Of a stretch of DNA of 64,000 nt, positions 27,831 through 37,482 are shown piece by piece. The translations under genes and the position numbers were made by a program. The DNA lies in the NCBI RefSeq assembly GCF_004765805.1, contig NZ_ML219773.1, positions 496,001-560,000 of the forward strand, given 5' to 3'. Every line of letters starts with the position of its first letter. Position 1 is the stretch's first letter. The stretch is from Halorussus halobius (GTDB lineage: Archaea > Halobacteriota > Halobacteria > Halobacteriales > Haladaptataceae). The notes beneath the pieces are model-generated. The model did no database searches, had not been told where the DNA came from, and worked only from the letters and a program-made list of their open reading frames with translations.

Positions 27831-30787
27831 TAGAACGTGAATCGACTCGACGGACCGTCATCTTCGTCCGCAACGAAGCCACCGCCGTCGAGTTCGTACG
27901 CTCCGTAGCCTTCGTTCCCGCGATGGACGAACACGTCGACTCCGTCGCCGTCCGTTCGCGGGGAGCGATCCACGCGAACGTGGGTCGGCAGCGACTCCTC
28001 CAGATCACGCACCGGAATCGACACTCGAAGGTCGGCTAGTTCCGACAGCCGGCCGAACCCCTGGCTCGCATGGCGCTCGAACGCCTCACCAAGCTGGTCG
28101 ATGCGTTCGCGGTCGGCGTCGGTGACTGCTACGATGAGGTCGACGGTTTCGTAGCTCTCGTCGATGAGCGACTGTCGGCCCAGTTCCTCCGCCCGACTTT
28201 CCTCGATCATCTCGACCAGTGCCTCGTTCGCCTTCGATTGGTCCTCCACGGCGTCGAAGTAGCGCGACACCGCCTCGTGTTCCAGTGTCACGCTGGAGAG
28301 TTCTCCCAACGCACAGTCACATAGGTCGATGAGTATCTCGGCAGCATCGCTGAGTAGACTTCCATCGTAGACGTACTCGGACGGCGGGTTCCGATCGCTT
28401 TCGTCGCCGGTTCTCCTCTCGTCGCTCCGTTCGTCGGCCGCCGCCCCATCGGTCTCGTCGTCCTCGACAGGGGCGAGCGTCCACACGGTTACCTCGCCGT
28501 TCTCCGGCCCCCACTCGAACGACCGATTGCACCGGCCAGCAGTCTGCACGACGCTGTCGAGCGGTGCGACGTCGCGGTACGCACGCGCGAAGCTCACGTC
28601 GACGCCCGCCTCGATGGCCTGGGTCGACACGAGTACGAACGGAACATCGGCCGTCGATAGCACGTCGGCGACGTGGATCAGGACGCGTCGATCCAGAGGG
28701 CGATATTGAGAGTTGAACGTTGCAACGTACCGCCGTCCCGCGCAGTCGTCAGTGGGACCCCAGCCCTCGTGCTCGACGCTCCGTTCGAAACCGAGTTCGC
28801 GGAGCGTCCGGTGGGCGAGCTCCTCGTGGTCGGGGAGTCCGTCCAAATCGGTGTCCAACTCCTCGAGAACGTCTGCGTACACGTCCCCGACGTGCGTCGG
28901 CTGACGGCCGCTCGCACGGAACTCCTTCTCGACGCGCTCGGTCAGTTCTCGCGAACTCCCGACGGTGTTGCAGACCGCGAGGACGGAGCGCCCGTCGACT
29001 GTCGTTTCCATCTCGCCCGTCCCCGCCGAAGGTGGACGCGTCGCGTCGACGATCTCTGCTGCAGCCGCCGCGTGGGAAATCGGTGCTCCACCGTCCTTCG
29101 GCGTGGTTGCTCGAACGGACTCGTGGACGGTATAGCGTACTCGGGCCACGGCCTCCGACGCACGACGTTCGAACGAACGAGAGTACGTGGAGTCGGTCCC
29201 TGCCGGTAGCAGTTCCGTCTCGGACCCGCCGTCCGGGGCAGTCAACAGCGACTGGGTGTCAAATTTACCCTCCGTGAACAGCGTCGGCTGTGTCGCGGTC
29301 ATCGAGATGATGTGAGAGTCGTATTCGTCGTGCAGAAGCCGAGTGAGCCGCCGTATCGCGCCCCACCACCGAATCGGGAGCGCCTGCGGTTCGTCGAGGA
29401 TCACGACAGCGTCACGTAGCGCGGATAGTTTCAGCCCCTGCGCGTTCGTCGGGCCCGCGAGGCTCTCGAACAGTTGGACGAACGTCGTGAGGACGACGCC
29501 CGAACGCCAACTCTCGCCGAGGAGTTCGGCTTTCGAGCGACGAGTGTCCGTTTCGACCTCCCCGTTCGTCACGTCCCCCTCGTCGTCGGTGTACGTGACC
29601 GTCTCTGCGAGGTAGTGATGGACGGTGAACTCGTTTTTCTCTGGATCGGCGTCGAAGATATCCTCGTCCTCGAAGATGTCCCGCGTCTGCTCGATGATTG
29701 ACGTGTAGGGCAGGGCGTACACGACCGTCGGTTTTCCCTCGTAATCCCGTCGCTCGGCAATGGCGTCCCGGAGTTCGAATGCGCCGGTGATCCCGGTGAA
29801 CGTCTTTCCCAGTCCGGTCGGGAGTGTGAGCGTTCCGACCTCGCCGTCGGCCAACTTCGGCGCGTTCGCTCGGACGCGCTGGCGTGCTGCCTCGCGCAGG
29901 ACGTTCAGCGACGCCTCGTCGCTCGGATCGAAGTCGTCGGTGTCCATGGCTATCTCTCGTGCACCCGAGTCCTCTTGGAGCGTCTCGACGTAGTCGTCCA
30001 GTTCGTCGAGGTTGAGCGACTCCGGTTCGAGGTATTCGTCCTCGACACCGCCCGCGGCAGTTTTGTCGGCGAACGTCAGGCAGCTCCAGAGTCGCATTGA
30101 CCGGTCGTAGAGATCGGCAGGGAGGTTCTCGTTGGAGGCTCTCGTTCGAGACGGGCCTTCCGTGACGGCGTCGAGCAGGTCGTCGAACAGCGCCCCGTTT
30201 TCGAATGCCTCCACGAACCCCTCCCACGAGGCGGCCCCGTCGGTTGCGGTCGCCAGTAGGTCTTGGGCGACTTCGCGGCTCGGGTCGTGCGACCGGACGT
30301 ACCCGAGCTGGACAGTGGCCCAGTTTCTCGGTCCATCGTCCTGTTCTTCCTTTACTGAACGAACTGTCTTTTCGGCGAAGTTCGGAAGCCGCCCGTGATG
30401 CCGGAGGATGGCACCCCACGCGGCGAGGCGGTCACGCTCGGTCGCACTCATCGCACCGAGAGCGTAGTAAGCTGCAAACGCACCGAGTCGCGCGTGGTAG
30501 GTGTACTGTTGGGGCGACCGTTCGGGATACTCGCCACGAACGTACAACTGGAAGGTCGGTGCGACCTTGCCGAAGTCGTGGAGCCAGCCAACGCAGCGGG
30601 CGACCGCCTCCTCGGAAACGTGCGCTTCGGCCGGTTCGCCGGCGAACCGGCCCAGCCGCAGGGTTCGTTCGGCGACCGCTTCCGCGTGGTCCACGAGGAG
30701 TTCGTGGTTCGAGGACGCCGACGAGTCATCGTCGTTGTCCTCCGCTGGTCGGGAGATTATCTCGTCGGGAAGGTCGTCTGAGTTCAT
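27830..30787 (-). CDS. cas3: CRISPR-associated nuclease-helicase Cas3
   Basis: 985 residues. The N-terminal HD nuclease has WLHDFGK (H70, D71) and RHHG (H130, H131). The SF2 helicase follows with Walker A LPTGLGKT (near 325), motif II ILDEPQ (near 462), SMTAT (motif III) and motif VI QTAGRCNRSF. It is recruited by target-bound Cascade to unwind and cut DNA. The order HD then helicase in one chain is the usual type I-B form. It follows cas5 after 41 bases. Confidence 0.97.
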   Translation of the reverse strand: MNSDDLPDEIISRPAEDNDDDSSASSNHELLVDHAEAVAERTLRLGRFAGEPAEAHVSEEAVARCVGWLHDFGKVAPTFQLYVRGEYPERSPQQYTYHARLGAFAAYYALGAMSATERDRLAAWGAILRHHGRLPNFAEKTVRSVKEEQDDGPRNWATVQLGYVRSHDPSREVAQDLLATATDGAASWEGFVEAFENGALFDDLLDAVTEGPSRTRASNENLPADLYDRSMRLWSCLTFADKTAAGGVEDEYLEPESLNLDELDDYVETLQEDSGAREIAMDTDDFDPSDEASLNVLREAARQRVRANAPKLADGEVGTLTLPTGLGKTFTGITGAFELRDAIAERRDYEGKPTVVYALPYTSIIEQTRDIFEDEDIFDADPEKNEFTVHHYLAETVTYTDDEGDVTNGEVETDTRRSKAELLGESWRSGVVLTTFVQLFESLAGPTNAQGLKLSALRDAVVILDEPQALPIRWWGAIRRLTRLLHDEYDSHIISMTATQPTLFTEGKFDTQSLLTAPDGGSETELLPAGTDSTYSRSFERRASEAVARVRYTVHESVRATTPKDGGAPISHAAAAAEIVDATRPPSAGTGEMETTVDGRSVLAVCNTVGSSRELTERVEKEFRASGRQPTHVGDVYADVLEELDTDLDGLPDHEELAHRTLRELGFERSVEHEGWGPTDDCAGRRYVATFNSQYRPLDRRVLIHVADVLSTADVPFVLVSTQAIEAGVDVSFARAYRDVAPLDSVVQTAGRCNRSFEWGPENGEVTVWTLAPVEDDETDGAAADERSDERRTGDESDRNPPSEYVYDGSLLSDAAEILIDLCDCALGELSSVTLEHEAVSRYFDAVEDQSKANEALVEMIEESRAEELGRQSLIDESYETVDLIVAVTDADRERIDQLGEAFERHASQGFGRLSELADLRVSIPVRDLEESLPTHVRVDRSPRTDGDGVDVFVHRGNEGYGAYELDGGGFVADEDDGPSSRFTF

Positions 30788-30828
30788 CTCTTACCGGGGA
30801 AACCGTTGGCGTTCATGGATCAAACTCG

Positions 30829-31680
30829 TCAGTAGAACGCCACTGTCCGACCGTCGACCTCACCGAGCGCGAGCCCGTCGCCAGTACTTTCGAGCGGTTC
30901 GTCGTTGGCGGTGAAGGCGTAATCGACGAACTCGGTCGTTCGGCGGTTGCGCCCGTCGGCCTCCATCGCGGCGGGGAGGCGCTCGACGTGGTGGGGCGTC
31001 CCCGGACTCGGAACGACCGTCTCGACGGCGTCCGGGATTGCCGAATGGACTTCGACGGTCGACTCGTCCGGGGAAAGTGCAGTCACCTCGTGCTCGACAC
31101 CCGACGCGGGCGTCTCGACGCCGGCGAGCAGTTCTGACAACCCCAGCGATGGCGTGTAGTACGACGTGCCGCGTTCGAGGTGGTGTTTGAGCGCAGCGTG
31201 GAAGTCGGCGTCCTCGACCGCGACGTAGAGGCGATAGGCCGGATTCACGACGTACTCGTAGCTGTGAATCTGACGGTTGTCGGTGCTGTCGGGGAAGTTC
31301 ACTTTGACCGTATTCTTTCCGCTCCCGCCCGCGCTGTCGAACGTCTCGTCGGGATTCGTACCGAGACCGAGACTCGGCTGAGTCGTGGTGCGGAGGTCGC
31401 CGACGACCTCGACGCCCAGGGCCGACACCGCCGGATCGAACACCTCGTAGTAGCTGTCGCGACCGACGCCGACGATGGCGGCGAGCAGCCCGGCCACGGT
31501 CGTCCGCGGCGGGAGTCGATACGTCTGCTTCGTGACCGTGCGGTCGATGCGCCTGAAGTGCGCCCAGTCGCCGCGCACGGTGCAGACCAGACACGAGTCC
31601 GGGACGCCGTCGACGACTACCGGTGGCGTCTCGCTTCGATTGGGGTCCGGGTCCGTCGGTATCGCGTTCGTGTTAGTCAC
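30829..31680 (-). CDS. cas5: Cascade subunit Cas5 (type I-B)
   Basis: 283 residues from a GTG. After a 30-residue acidic lead it has the Cas5 N-terminal RAMP strand CLVCTVRGDWAHFRRID followed by the helix PPRTTVAGLLAAIVGVGRDS. Cas5 caps the 5' handle of the crRNA in Cascade. The start is 9 bases after the cas7 stop and no better in-frame start exists upstream of it. Confidence 0.93.
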   Translation of the reverse strand: MTNTNAIPTDPDPNRSETPPVVVDGVPDSCLVCTVRGDWAHFRRIDRTVTKQTYRLPPRTTVAGLLAAIVGVGRDSYYEVFDPAVSALGVEVVGDLRTTTQPSLGLGTNPDETFDSAGGSGKNTVKVNFPDSTDNRQIHSYEYVVNPAYRLYVAVEDADFHAALKHHLERGTSYYTPSLGLSELLAGVETPASGVEHEVTALSPDESTVEVHSAIPDAVETVVPSPGTPHHVERLPAAMEADGRNRRTTEFVDYAFTANDEPLESTGDGLALGEVDGRTVAFY

Positions 31681-31689
31681 GTCGAACCC

Positions 31690-32823
31690 TCATTCGGTGG
31701 TCGGAAGCGTCGCCTCGAACTCGTCGTACACGTCGATTTCGCTGGTCGGAACGCCGTGGTCGTCGAGCAGGTCGGCGAGGTCGGCGGCCGTCCAGTCCTG
31801 CTCGCCGTCGTAGCTCACGTCGAGGTACTCGTTGCCGACGACGTGGACCGTCTCGACATGGTCGGTCGCGTCCGCGAGTCGATCCACGAATGCGGTCACG
31901 TCGAGCGTCGCGTCGGTGACGTTTCGAAGTTCGGCGTCGGACTTCGAACGCTCGGGATCGAGGTCGAAGCCGTTGTGGAGGTCGCCCACGTGGTAGCCGT
32001 CGGTGGCGTACTCGACGCGGACGTAGAGCCGGGGCTCCTGTCCCACCTTACTCCGCGAGATGGTCTGGTTCTTCATCGCGCGCCAACACAGCGTGTCGAG
32101 TCGTTCGACATCGGTCGCGGTGAGATTCGTGTCGCTCGCGCCGTTCTCGTCCACGAGCCCGTGGAACGGGAAGATGGCGTACTTGAGTCGGTTGTCGTCG
32201 AGATCGAACCCGCCGGTCGACTTGTCGTCCTGTGTGGCGATGACGCTGGTCAGCGTGTTCGACTCCTCGTTCTCCTCGACCGCGTTGAGCGACCGGGCGG
32301 GGGAAAACTGAACTGGACCGGTGTAATTTCCGCCCTCAAACGCGTCGGCCACGGCGTCGAGGAGTTCGTCGTTGGTGTCCGCGTTGAAGCTCAGCGTCGC
32401 CCCGAAGTATCGTACGTCGGTCGCGGCCTCAAGGAAGTCGTCACGGATATCCTCGATCTCGTCCACTTCCTCGGCATCAGTCACATCGCCCAGCACGTCG
32501 AGTGCGAGCCGCGCCCGGACCTCGCTCTCGTCGCCACTCTTCTTGATAAACACGCCGTGGCCGTCGGCGTCGAGCTGGTCGCGGAGGTATCGTTTCAAGC
32601 GAACGTCCGTGACGACGGCTCGATTGGTAATCGGGTCCTTGCGGGGTCGGTTCTCGTCGAGGGGATTGCCGTTCGGGTTACAGTCCTGTGCGTCGGTGAT
32701 GAAGACGATTTCGGAGCGGTTGTCGACCGTGTTTGATGTCATTGTGGGGGTTGTGTCGGTGTCGGTGTCAGTGTCGTCGCCCGTTTCGTCGTACCTGTCG
32801 AATGTCGTGTTCGAGTCGGTCAT
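31690..32823 (-). CDS. cas7: Cascade backbone subunit Cas7 (type I-B, Csh2 family)
   Basis: 377 residues. The Cas7/Csh2 core begins NRSEIVFITDAQDCNPNGNP, followed by DENRPRKDPITNRAVVTDVRLKR split over the RAMP beta-strands; YFGATLSF and TGPVQFSPARSLN are also typical. Multiple copies coat the crRNA spacer. The start overlaps the cas8b stop by 4 bases. The first 33 residues are an Asp/Thr-rich tail (TGDDTDTDTDTT) that looks dispensable; the internal MTSNTVDNRSE is an alternative start. Confidence 0.95.
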   Translation of the reverse strand: MTDSNTTFDRYDETGDDTDTDTDTTPTMTSNTVDNRSEIVFITDAQDCNPNGNPLDENRPRKDPITNRAVVTDVRLKRYLRDQLDADGHGVFIKKSGDESEVRARLALDVLGDVTDAEEVDEIEDIRDDFLEAATDVRYFGATLSFNADTNDELLDAVADAFEGGNYTGPVQFSPARSLNAVEENEESNTLTSVIATQDDKSTGGFDLDDNRLKYAIFPFHGLVDENGASDTNLTATDVERLDTLCWRAMKNQTISRSKVGQEPRLYVRVEYATDGYHVGDLHNGFDLDPERSKSDAELRNVTDATLDVTAFVDRLADATDHVETVHVVGNEYLDVSYDGEQDWTAADLADLLDDHGVPTSEIDVYDEFEATLPTTE

Positions 32824-34979
32824 TCGTCGTTGAGGACGCCGAGTTCGTCCATGAGCTGGAATGCCTGGTTGCGAGCGTCCGCACCGTAGGTGAGGCCGAG
32901 CGCGTAGAAGAATCGAAGGTCGTCAACTGGGAGCGTCCAACTCTTCGGTGGCGCGTCGGCGAACGCATCCATCAGCAATCGCTCGGTCTCTGGGAACAGT
33001 TGCCCGGAGGTTCCGACCTCGCTGGCGTAGACCCCTGAACGTTGCGTGAGGTCGCTGTGTACCCGTTGTACTCGGTCGGAGGTCATCCGGTCGGCAGGAT
33101 GCTGGTCGCGGAGCGTGCGGTTCATGTCTCGCTCGCGGGACTGGTGGTCGGCCAGTTGCCCGACGAGAACGCCAAAGAGGAACGCGCCCCGGCGCTCCTG
33201 ATTGTTCTGTATCGCTGACCGCTCCTTGAGGAATCGTTCCAGTCGGTACTTTCGTGCGTGGTGGTGTTTCACGTCCCCGTCCGGCGCGAGGTCGTTCGGG
33301 TGCGGGAGCGATTCGTCGGGAGCGAGCGGATCGTCGGTTGTCTGGTCCATCGTGGTTCTTGAAGTCGCTTCGAGTTCGGGTCGGTCCTCGGGCGCGTCGA
33401 GTAATCCGGCGCGAGCGAGTGCTTCGAACTGGGCGAACTGCGTGAGTACCAGATACGTCGGGAAGGTACCCTCGCTGGCGTCGGTGTCGCTCGCGATTCG
33501 GTCGACGTACTGAGAGAGGAGTTTGTCCGCAGGAATCGCTTCGCCGGTCAGCATAGCCGCGACGAGCCACTCGCGGGGGTCGGTGGTCGTCGGGTCGTCC
33601 GCGTCCGGATACGCGAGCGTGTCGCGGGCGTAGCTTCCGTCGGTGATTGCTCGAAGCATCCCGTCTCGGGTCGTCTGCTCGCCGACGTGCCGCCAGTCGT
33701 CTTCCGGGGGCTGGCGGAAACCCGCGACCGAATCGAACGTGCTACCTTCCAGCACCTCGAGGTGAGCGTCGGCTACTTTCCGCGGCCAGTAGATGCCGGC
33801 GTTCGGCACCTCGTGGAGCACGTTGATGTCACCGCTATCGTTGCGAACGCCGATGACGTAAAATCGGAGTTCCTCGGCGAACTCCTCGTTGTTCTTCTCT
33901 GCCGACTCCTGTACGTTTGGAATAGTCGTCGCGTCGGCGTTCTCGATTGCGTCGTAGAGCCATCCTGCCTTCTTGGAGCCGCAGTCGACCACGTACGGGA
34001 GCGCGTACACGCGGAGGCCGTCACGAGTCCGACTACAGTCTTTCACTAGTGATTTTCCAGATTGAAGCAATAACGCGGCCTGCGAGGAGACAGGATGTGA
34101 GTGCCAAGCTCTCTGTGGCTTGAGTTCAGCAAACTTCTCGGAATGCTGAATGGTGAAGAAATCCAGTGGATCGTCTACTGTCCCAAACACTTCGCCCTGC
34201 TCACCAGTCACCATGCAGGTTCCCTCGCCTTTCGATGGCTTGTCTGCATTCTTCGTAGCCAGTTTGTGTAGCTTTCGTGCAGCCATTCCCTCATTTAGGA
34301 TGGGGAGTTGGCCGGGGTAGTAGTACCCGTTATTGTCAGGGGATTCTTCCGGTGGATTACTGAGTGACCCCGTATCGAGTTTGACCGCTACAGTCGCTAC
34401 CACTTTCGGCGAGTCTTCGCTCGGGAAGTTTGCTTCGAGATAGCGCTCGATTTCACCGTCGAGATCGTTACGCTCTCCGAGTGTTTGGAGGTCATGGATA
34501 ATCCATCCATCCGAATGTTCATCAGCAACGCGACCGACCGCTGGTTCTTTTCCATTAGCGTTGGCCCAGGTCTCGAAACACTCCCGGCAATACCGAACTG
34601 CCGTACTGAGTGACGAACCCTTCTTTGACCCACGCCGAGTGATACTGTGGTCGACTGGTTGACCCCAAGGATAACTTGAGAAGCCCAATTTCTCGACCTC
34701 GCTCGGCTGCAGCGGCTCGACGGTGACTCCGTCGAGTACCGGCTCCTCACCGGTCAGGTCGACATTTACCGTGACGAGATACCGGTCCTCATCGGCGTCG
34801 GAGACGAACCCGTCGAGTTCACCCGGCGTGTAGTAGAGGTCGAACTCATCGGTAATCTCGCCAGCGGCCGCCTCGGTCATCGCGCCGTACAGCAGTTCTA
34901 TCCGCCGGAGCGACGAGATGGGTCCGTCTGGCAGGTACTCGTCCAGCGTCTCGGGGTGGAGCCGGGACGTGCGCGACAT
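32820..34979 (-). CDS. cas8b: Cascade large subunit Cas8b (Csh1 family, haloarchaeal I-B)
   Basis: 719 residues starting MSRTSRLHPETLDEYLPDG. Signatures seen are CMVTGEQGEVFG, YCRECFE, the alpha-helical C-terminal part RKYRLERFLKERSAIQNN and FLFGVLVGQLADHQ. Cas8b recognises the PAM and contacts the 5' end of the complex; in haloarchaea an internal translation start can make the small subunit, and none is evident here by eye. The ATG overlaps the cas6 stop by one base (TGATG), and cas7 overlaps its end by 4. Confidence 0.92.
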   Translation of the reverse strand: MSRTSRLHPETLDEYLPDGPISSLRRIELLYGAMTEAAAGEITDEFDLYYTPGELDGFVSDADEDRYLVTVNVDLTGEEPVLDGVTVEPLQPSEVEKLGFSSYPWGQPVDHSITRRGSKKGSSLSTAVRYCRECFETWANANGKEPAVGRVADEHSDGWIIHDLQTLGERNDLDGEIERYLEANFPSEDSPKVVATVAVKLDTGSLSNPPEESPDNNGYYYPGQLPILNEGMAARKLHKLATKNADKPSKGEGTCMVTGEQGEVFGTVDDPLDFFTIQHSEKFAELKPQRAWHSHPVSSQAALLLQSGKSLVKDCSRTRDGLRVYALPYVVDCGSKKAGWLYDAIENADATTIPNVQESAEKNNEEFAEELRFYVIGVRNDSGDINVLHEVPNAGIYWPRKVADAHLEVLEGSTFDSVAGFRQPPEDDWRHVGEQTTRDGMLRAITDGSYARDTLAYPDADDPTTTDPREWLVAAMLTGEAIPADKLLSQYVDRIASDTDASEGTFPTYLVLTQFAQFEALARAGLLDAPEDRPELEATSRTTMDQTTDDPLAPDESLPHPNDLAPDGDVKHHHARKYRLERFLKERSAIQNNQERRGAFLFGVLVGQLADHQSRERDMNRTLRDQHPADRMTSDRVQRVHSDLTQRSGVYASEVGTSGQLFPETERLLMDAFADAPPKSWTLPVDDLRFFYALGLTYGADARNQAFQLMDELGVLNDE

Positions 34980-35812
34980 CAACGACCCCCGTCCGTGGCT
35001 GCCTCGTCGGTCGTCGCCTTCGACGATGCGCCCGGCGGCCGTTTCGATCCCTTCTGGACGTTCAGGAACCCAAGTCCGAGCGCGTTGCGTTCCCCGATTC
35101 CGGCGTCGAGCGCGAGGTTGAGGTGGCGTCGGTGGTGGTCGTCGCGAACTCGATAGCCGAACCGCCACTTGCTCAGTACGTAGGTCATCTCGACGCCTTG
35201 GGTCACCTCGACCGGGACGGCGAACGTCTTGAGGAGATCGTATTCGTCGAAGAGGTCGCCCTCGCGATCGCTCGGGCCAGGCAGGTGGTCGTCACAGAAC
35301 AGGTCGTGTTTCTGGTCGAGATTGTTCTCGAGCTGGGTCTTGAACGGCCGCAACGAGTGTTCGGGTTGCCAGAACGTCGCCTCGTCGCCCTCATCGTCGA
35401 TGCCGTACTCGTCGGCCTTCCACGGCGGGATGCGAACGAGGACGCCGGTGCCGGTTTCGAGCGTGCCGCGCGTTCCCGGCTCACCCACGTCGGGGGCGAC
35501 TGTCGTCACCTCCTCGACGCGGAACGGCATCTCGCCGACGTTGAACTCCCGGTCGGTGACGAGTCCGTCGGCGACCGACGCGAGTAGGTCCCGGTCGGTC
35601 GACGCGACGAGGACCGAGCGCTCGTCGTCCTCTTCGATGTCGCCCCACGGGAAGACGTTCGAGAACGAGAATCCGATGGGTCGCTCGGCGTCGTGGAGTT
35701 CGTCGTGTTTCGTGCCCCGAAGCCCCTTCCAGAGCCGCCCCCGAAGCTTGTGGTGGTAATCGTTTTGGTATGCCGCGTCCGCCCGAGCGCGTAGGCGTAT
35801 CAGGAGGCGCAC
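34979..35812 (-). CDS. cas6: CRISPR RNA endonuclease Cas6 (type I-B)
   Basis: 277 residues from a GTG at 35812, preceded by GGAGGTG with 5 bases between; another GTG 9 bases upstream is possible but lies within that ribosome-binding sequence. The N-terminus MRLLIRLRARADAAYQNDYH is the usual haloarchaeal Cas6 start, and the C-terminal Gly-rich loop GIGERNALGLGF is the RAMP signature. Cas6 cuts pre-crRNA in the repeat to leave the 8-base handle. It is the promoter-proximal gene of the interference operon. Confidence 0.93.
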   Translation of the reverse strand: MRLLIRLRARADAAYQNDYHHKLRGRLWKGLRGTKHDELHDAERPIGFSFSNVFPWGDIEEDDERSVLVASTDRDLLASVADGLVTDREFNVGEMPFRVEEVTTVAPDVGEPGTRGTLETGTGVLVRIPPWKADEYGIDDEGDEATFWQPEHSLRPFKTQLENNLDQKHDLFCDDHLPGPSDREGDLFDEYDLLKTFAVPVEVTQGVEMTYVLSKWRFGYRVRDDHHRRHLNLALDAGIGERNALGLGFLNVQKGSKRPPGASSKATTDEAATDGGR

Positions 35813-35987
35813 CGCACGCACCTCCGCGTATATCCAATTAATTCAACCATTGGATGCACCTCACGCTGTTAGCGGAAAGAATATGAATGTTTCGCACGTC
35901 CAAGAGGTCGGGGCATCTCACGAGCGTTCGACTACAGCAGCCGTCGAGTCGTGTCATGGTATCCGATACATTACTCCGTTACCCTGT
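35813..35987. promoter_or_regulatory. Divergent promoter region between cas6 and the array 2 leader
   Basis: A+T-rich sequence upstream of cas6; on the minus strand GAATTAATTGGATATACG contains the likely TATA element, flanked by CCAAT/ATTGG inverted arms at about 35834-35854. No gene is supported. Confidence 0.45.
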
Positions 35988-36096
35988 ATTCTCAATCTCC
36001 GTCGACCCCCTGGGGGTTTGGGGTGAATTGGCTGTCGACGGAAACACTTGTGTGGGTTCGGCCACGAGCACCGCTACAGCCGGGAAATCCGGCATG
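35988..36096 (+). promoter_or_regulatory. Leader of CRISPR array 2
   Basis: Second copy of the leader described at 27720-27830, in opposite orientation. Identity is complete over 36034-36096 and high back to TATTCTC at 35988. It abuts the first repeat at 36097. The conservation of the repeat-proximal half fits its role in spacer insertion. Confidence 0.85.
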
Positions 36097-37309
36097 GTTC
36101 CAGATGTACCCTCGTGGGGTTGAAGCTGGTTCCGCGTGTGGACGTCACCCCACGACGGCCCGGTTCCAGATGTACCCTCGTGGGGTTGAAGCGAGTCCGG
36201 CTGGGGGCCGTGGAGGACGGTCCGCGAGCGTTCCAGATGTACCCTCGTGGGGTTGAAGCGTCTCACGGTCGACCTTCGTTCGGAACCGAAGGGTTCCAGA
36301 TGTACCCTCGTGGGGTTGAAGCTTTTGCATCAAATCGTTCCGTCGGTTCCGAGAATGCGTTCCAGATGTACCCTCGTGGGGTTGAAGCGGACATCAAGTG
36401 GACTGAAGACGAGAACGGCACCCAGTTCCAGATGTACCCTCGTGGGGTTGAAGCGGCATCCAAGACCCTGATGGCGATTTCACCCAAGGGTTCCAGATGT
36501 ACCCTCGTGGGGTTGAAGCCTCGAGGACGTCGACGTCGCGACCGACGGCGGCTCGTTCCAGATTTACCCTCGTGGGGTTGAAGCTCGCTCACCGAGACCG
36601 CGACCGGCATCGTCGGCCCGGTTCCAGATGTACCCTCGTGGGGTTGAAGCGACGACCGAGGCCTCGCCGTCGCCCTCTGCGGCGTGTTCCAGATGTACCC
36701 TCGTGGGGTTGAAGCGAATTCGAACCGGACCCCGACTGGTGGGACGAGGACGTTCCAGATGTACCCTCGTGGGGTTGAAGCATCGGGGACGAGGCTTGGC
36801 GGGCCGACGCCGAACACGTTCCAGATGTACCCTCGTGGGGTTGAAGCCTCCGGACGGACGAAGCGACCGGCCAGCAGCACCTCGTTCCAGATGTACCCTC
36901 GTGGGGTTGAAGCGTGAACGCGGTGATGCGTGGGGACGGCAACCCGGTGGTTCCAGATGTACCCTCGTGGGGTTGAAGCTGGTCTAACGATGACTGAAAC
37001 GGTCAGCACGCTGGTTCCAGATGTACCCTCGTGGGGTTGAAGCACACCCAGTACTGGAGGGGGTCATCGTACTCCGCGGTTCCAGATGTACCTTCGTGGG
37101 GTTGAAGCGGCGGGATGCAAGGACAGGGCGCTCACGCGGCCATGGTTCCAGATGTACCCTCGTGGGGTTGAAGCACCGGCTTCTTGTTCGCGTCGGACTG
37201 GGCGAGACCGGCGTTCCAGATATACCCTCGTGGGGTTGAAGCGAGCTGCGAGGAGTACAACAGCCCCGACTACGACGTTGTTCCAGATGTACCCTCGTGG
37301 GGTTGAAGC
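36097..37309 (+). CRISPR. CRISPR array 2: 19 repeats, 18 spacers
   Basis: Same 30-base repeat as array 1 but on the plus strand, starting at 36097 next to its leader. Spacers are 33-38 bases. Most repeats are identical; single-base variants occur at 36555-36584 (GATTTACCC), 37079-37108 (ACCTTCG) and 37213-37242 (GATATACCC), the last two near the leader-distal end. Two spacers can be read as protein-coding (for example DIKWTEDENGT at 36390-36422). The last repeat, 37280-37309, is intact. Confidence 0.99.
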
Positions 37310-37482
37310 GTCCACGACCCGTGGATTCCCAGCGAGTCCACTCGTTCCTCCCTCGCTTCGCTCGGTTGAGCAGTCGCGGACTCGCTCCGGAGCGCGGCGG
37401 CTTGCGCCCCCGTAACTCCGTCAGACGCCCGTCGTACGGCGAAACACAGGCTTTACCACCCGCGACCGCAAGGGAACGCACG

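Noticed and set aside
26355-27840. Open frames inside CRISPR array 1, and similar ones in array 2
   Set aside because: Their repeated peptides (for example LQPHEGTSGT or FQMYPRGVEA) are translations of the CRISPR repeat.
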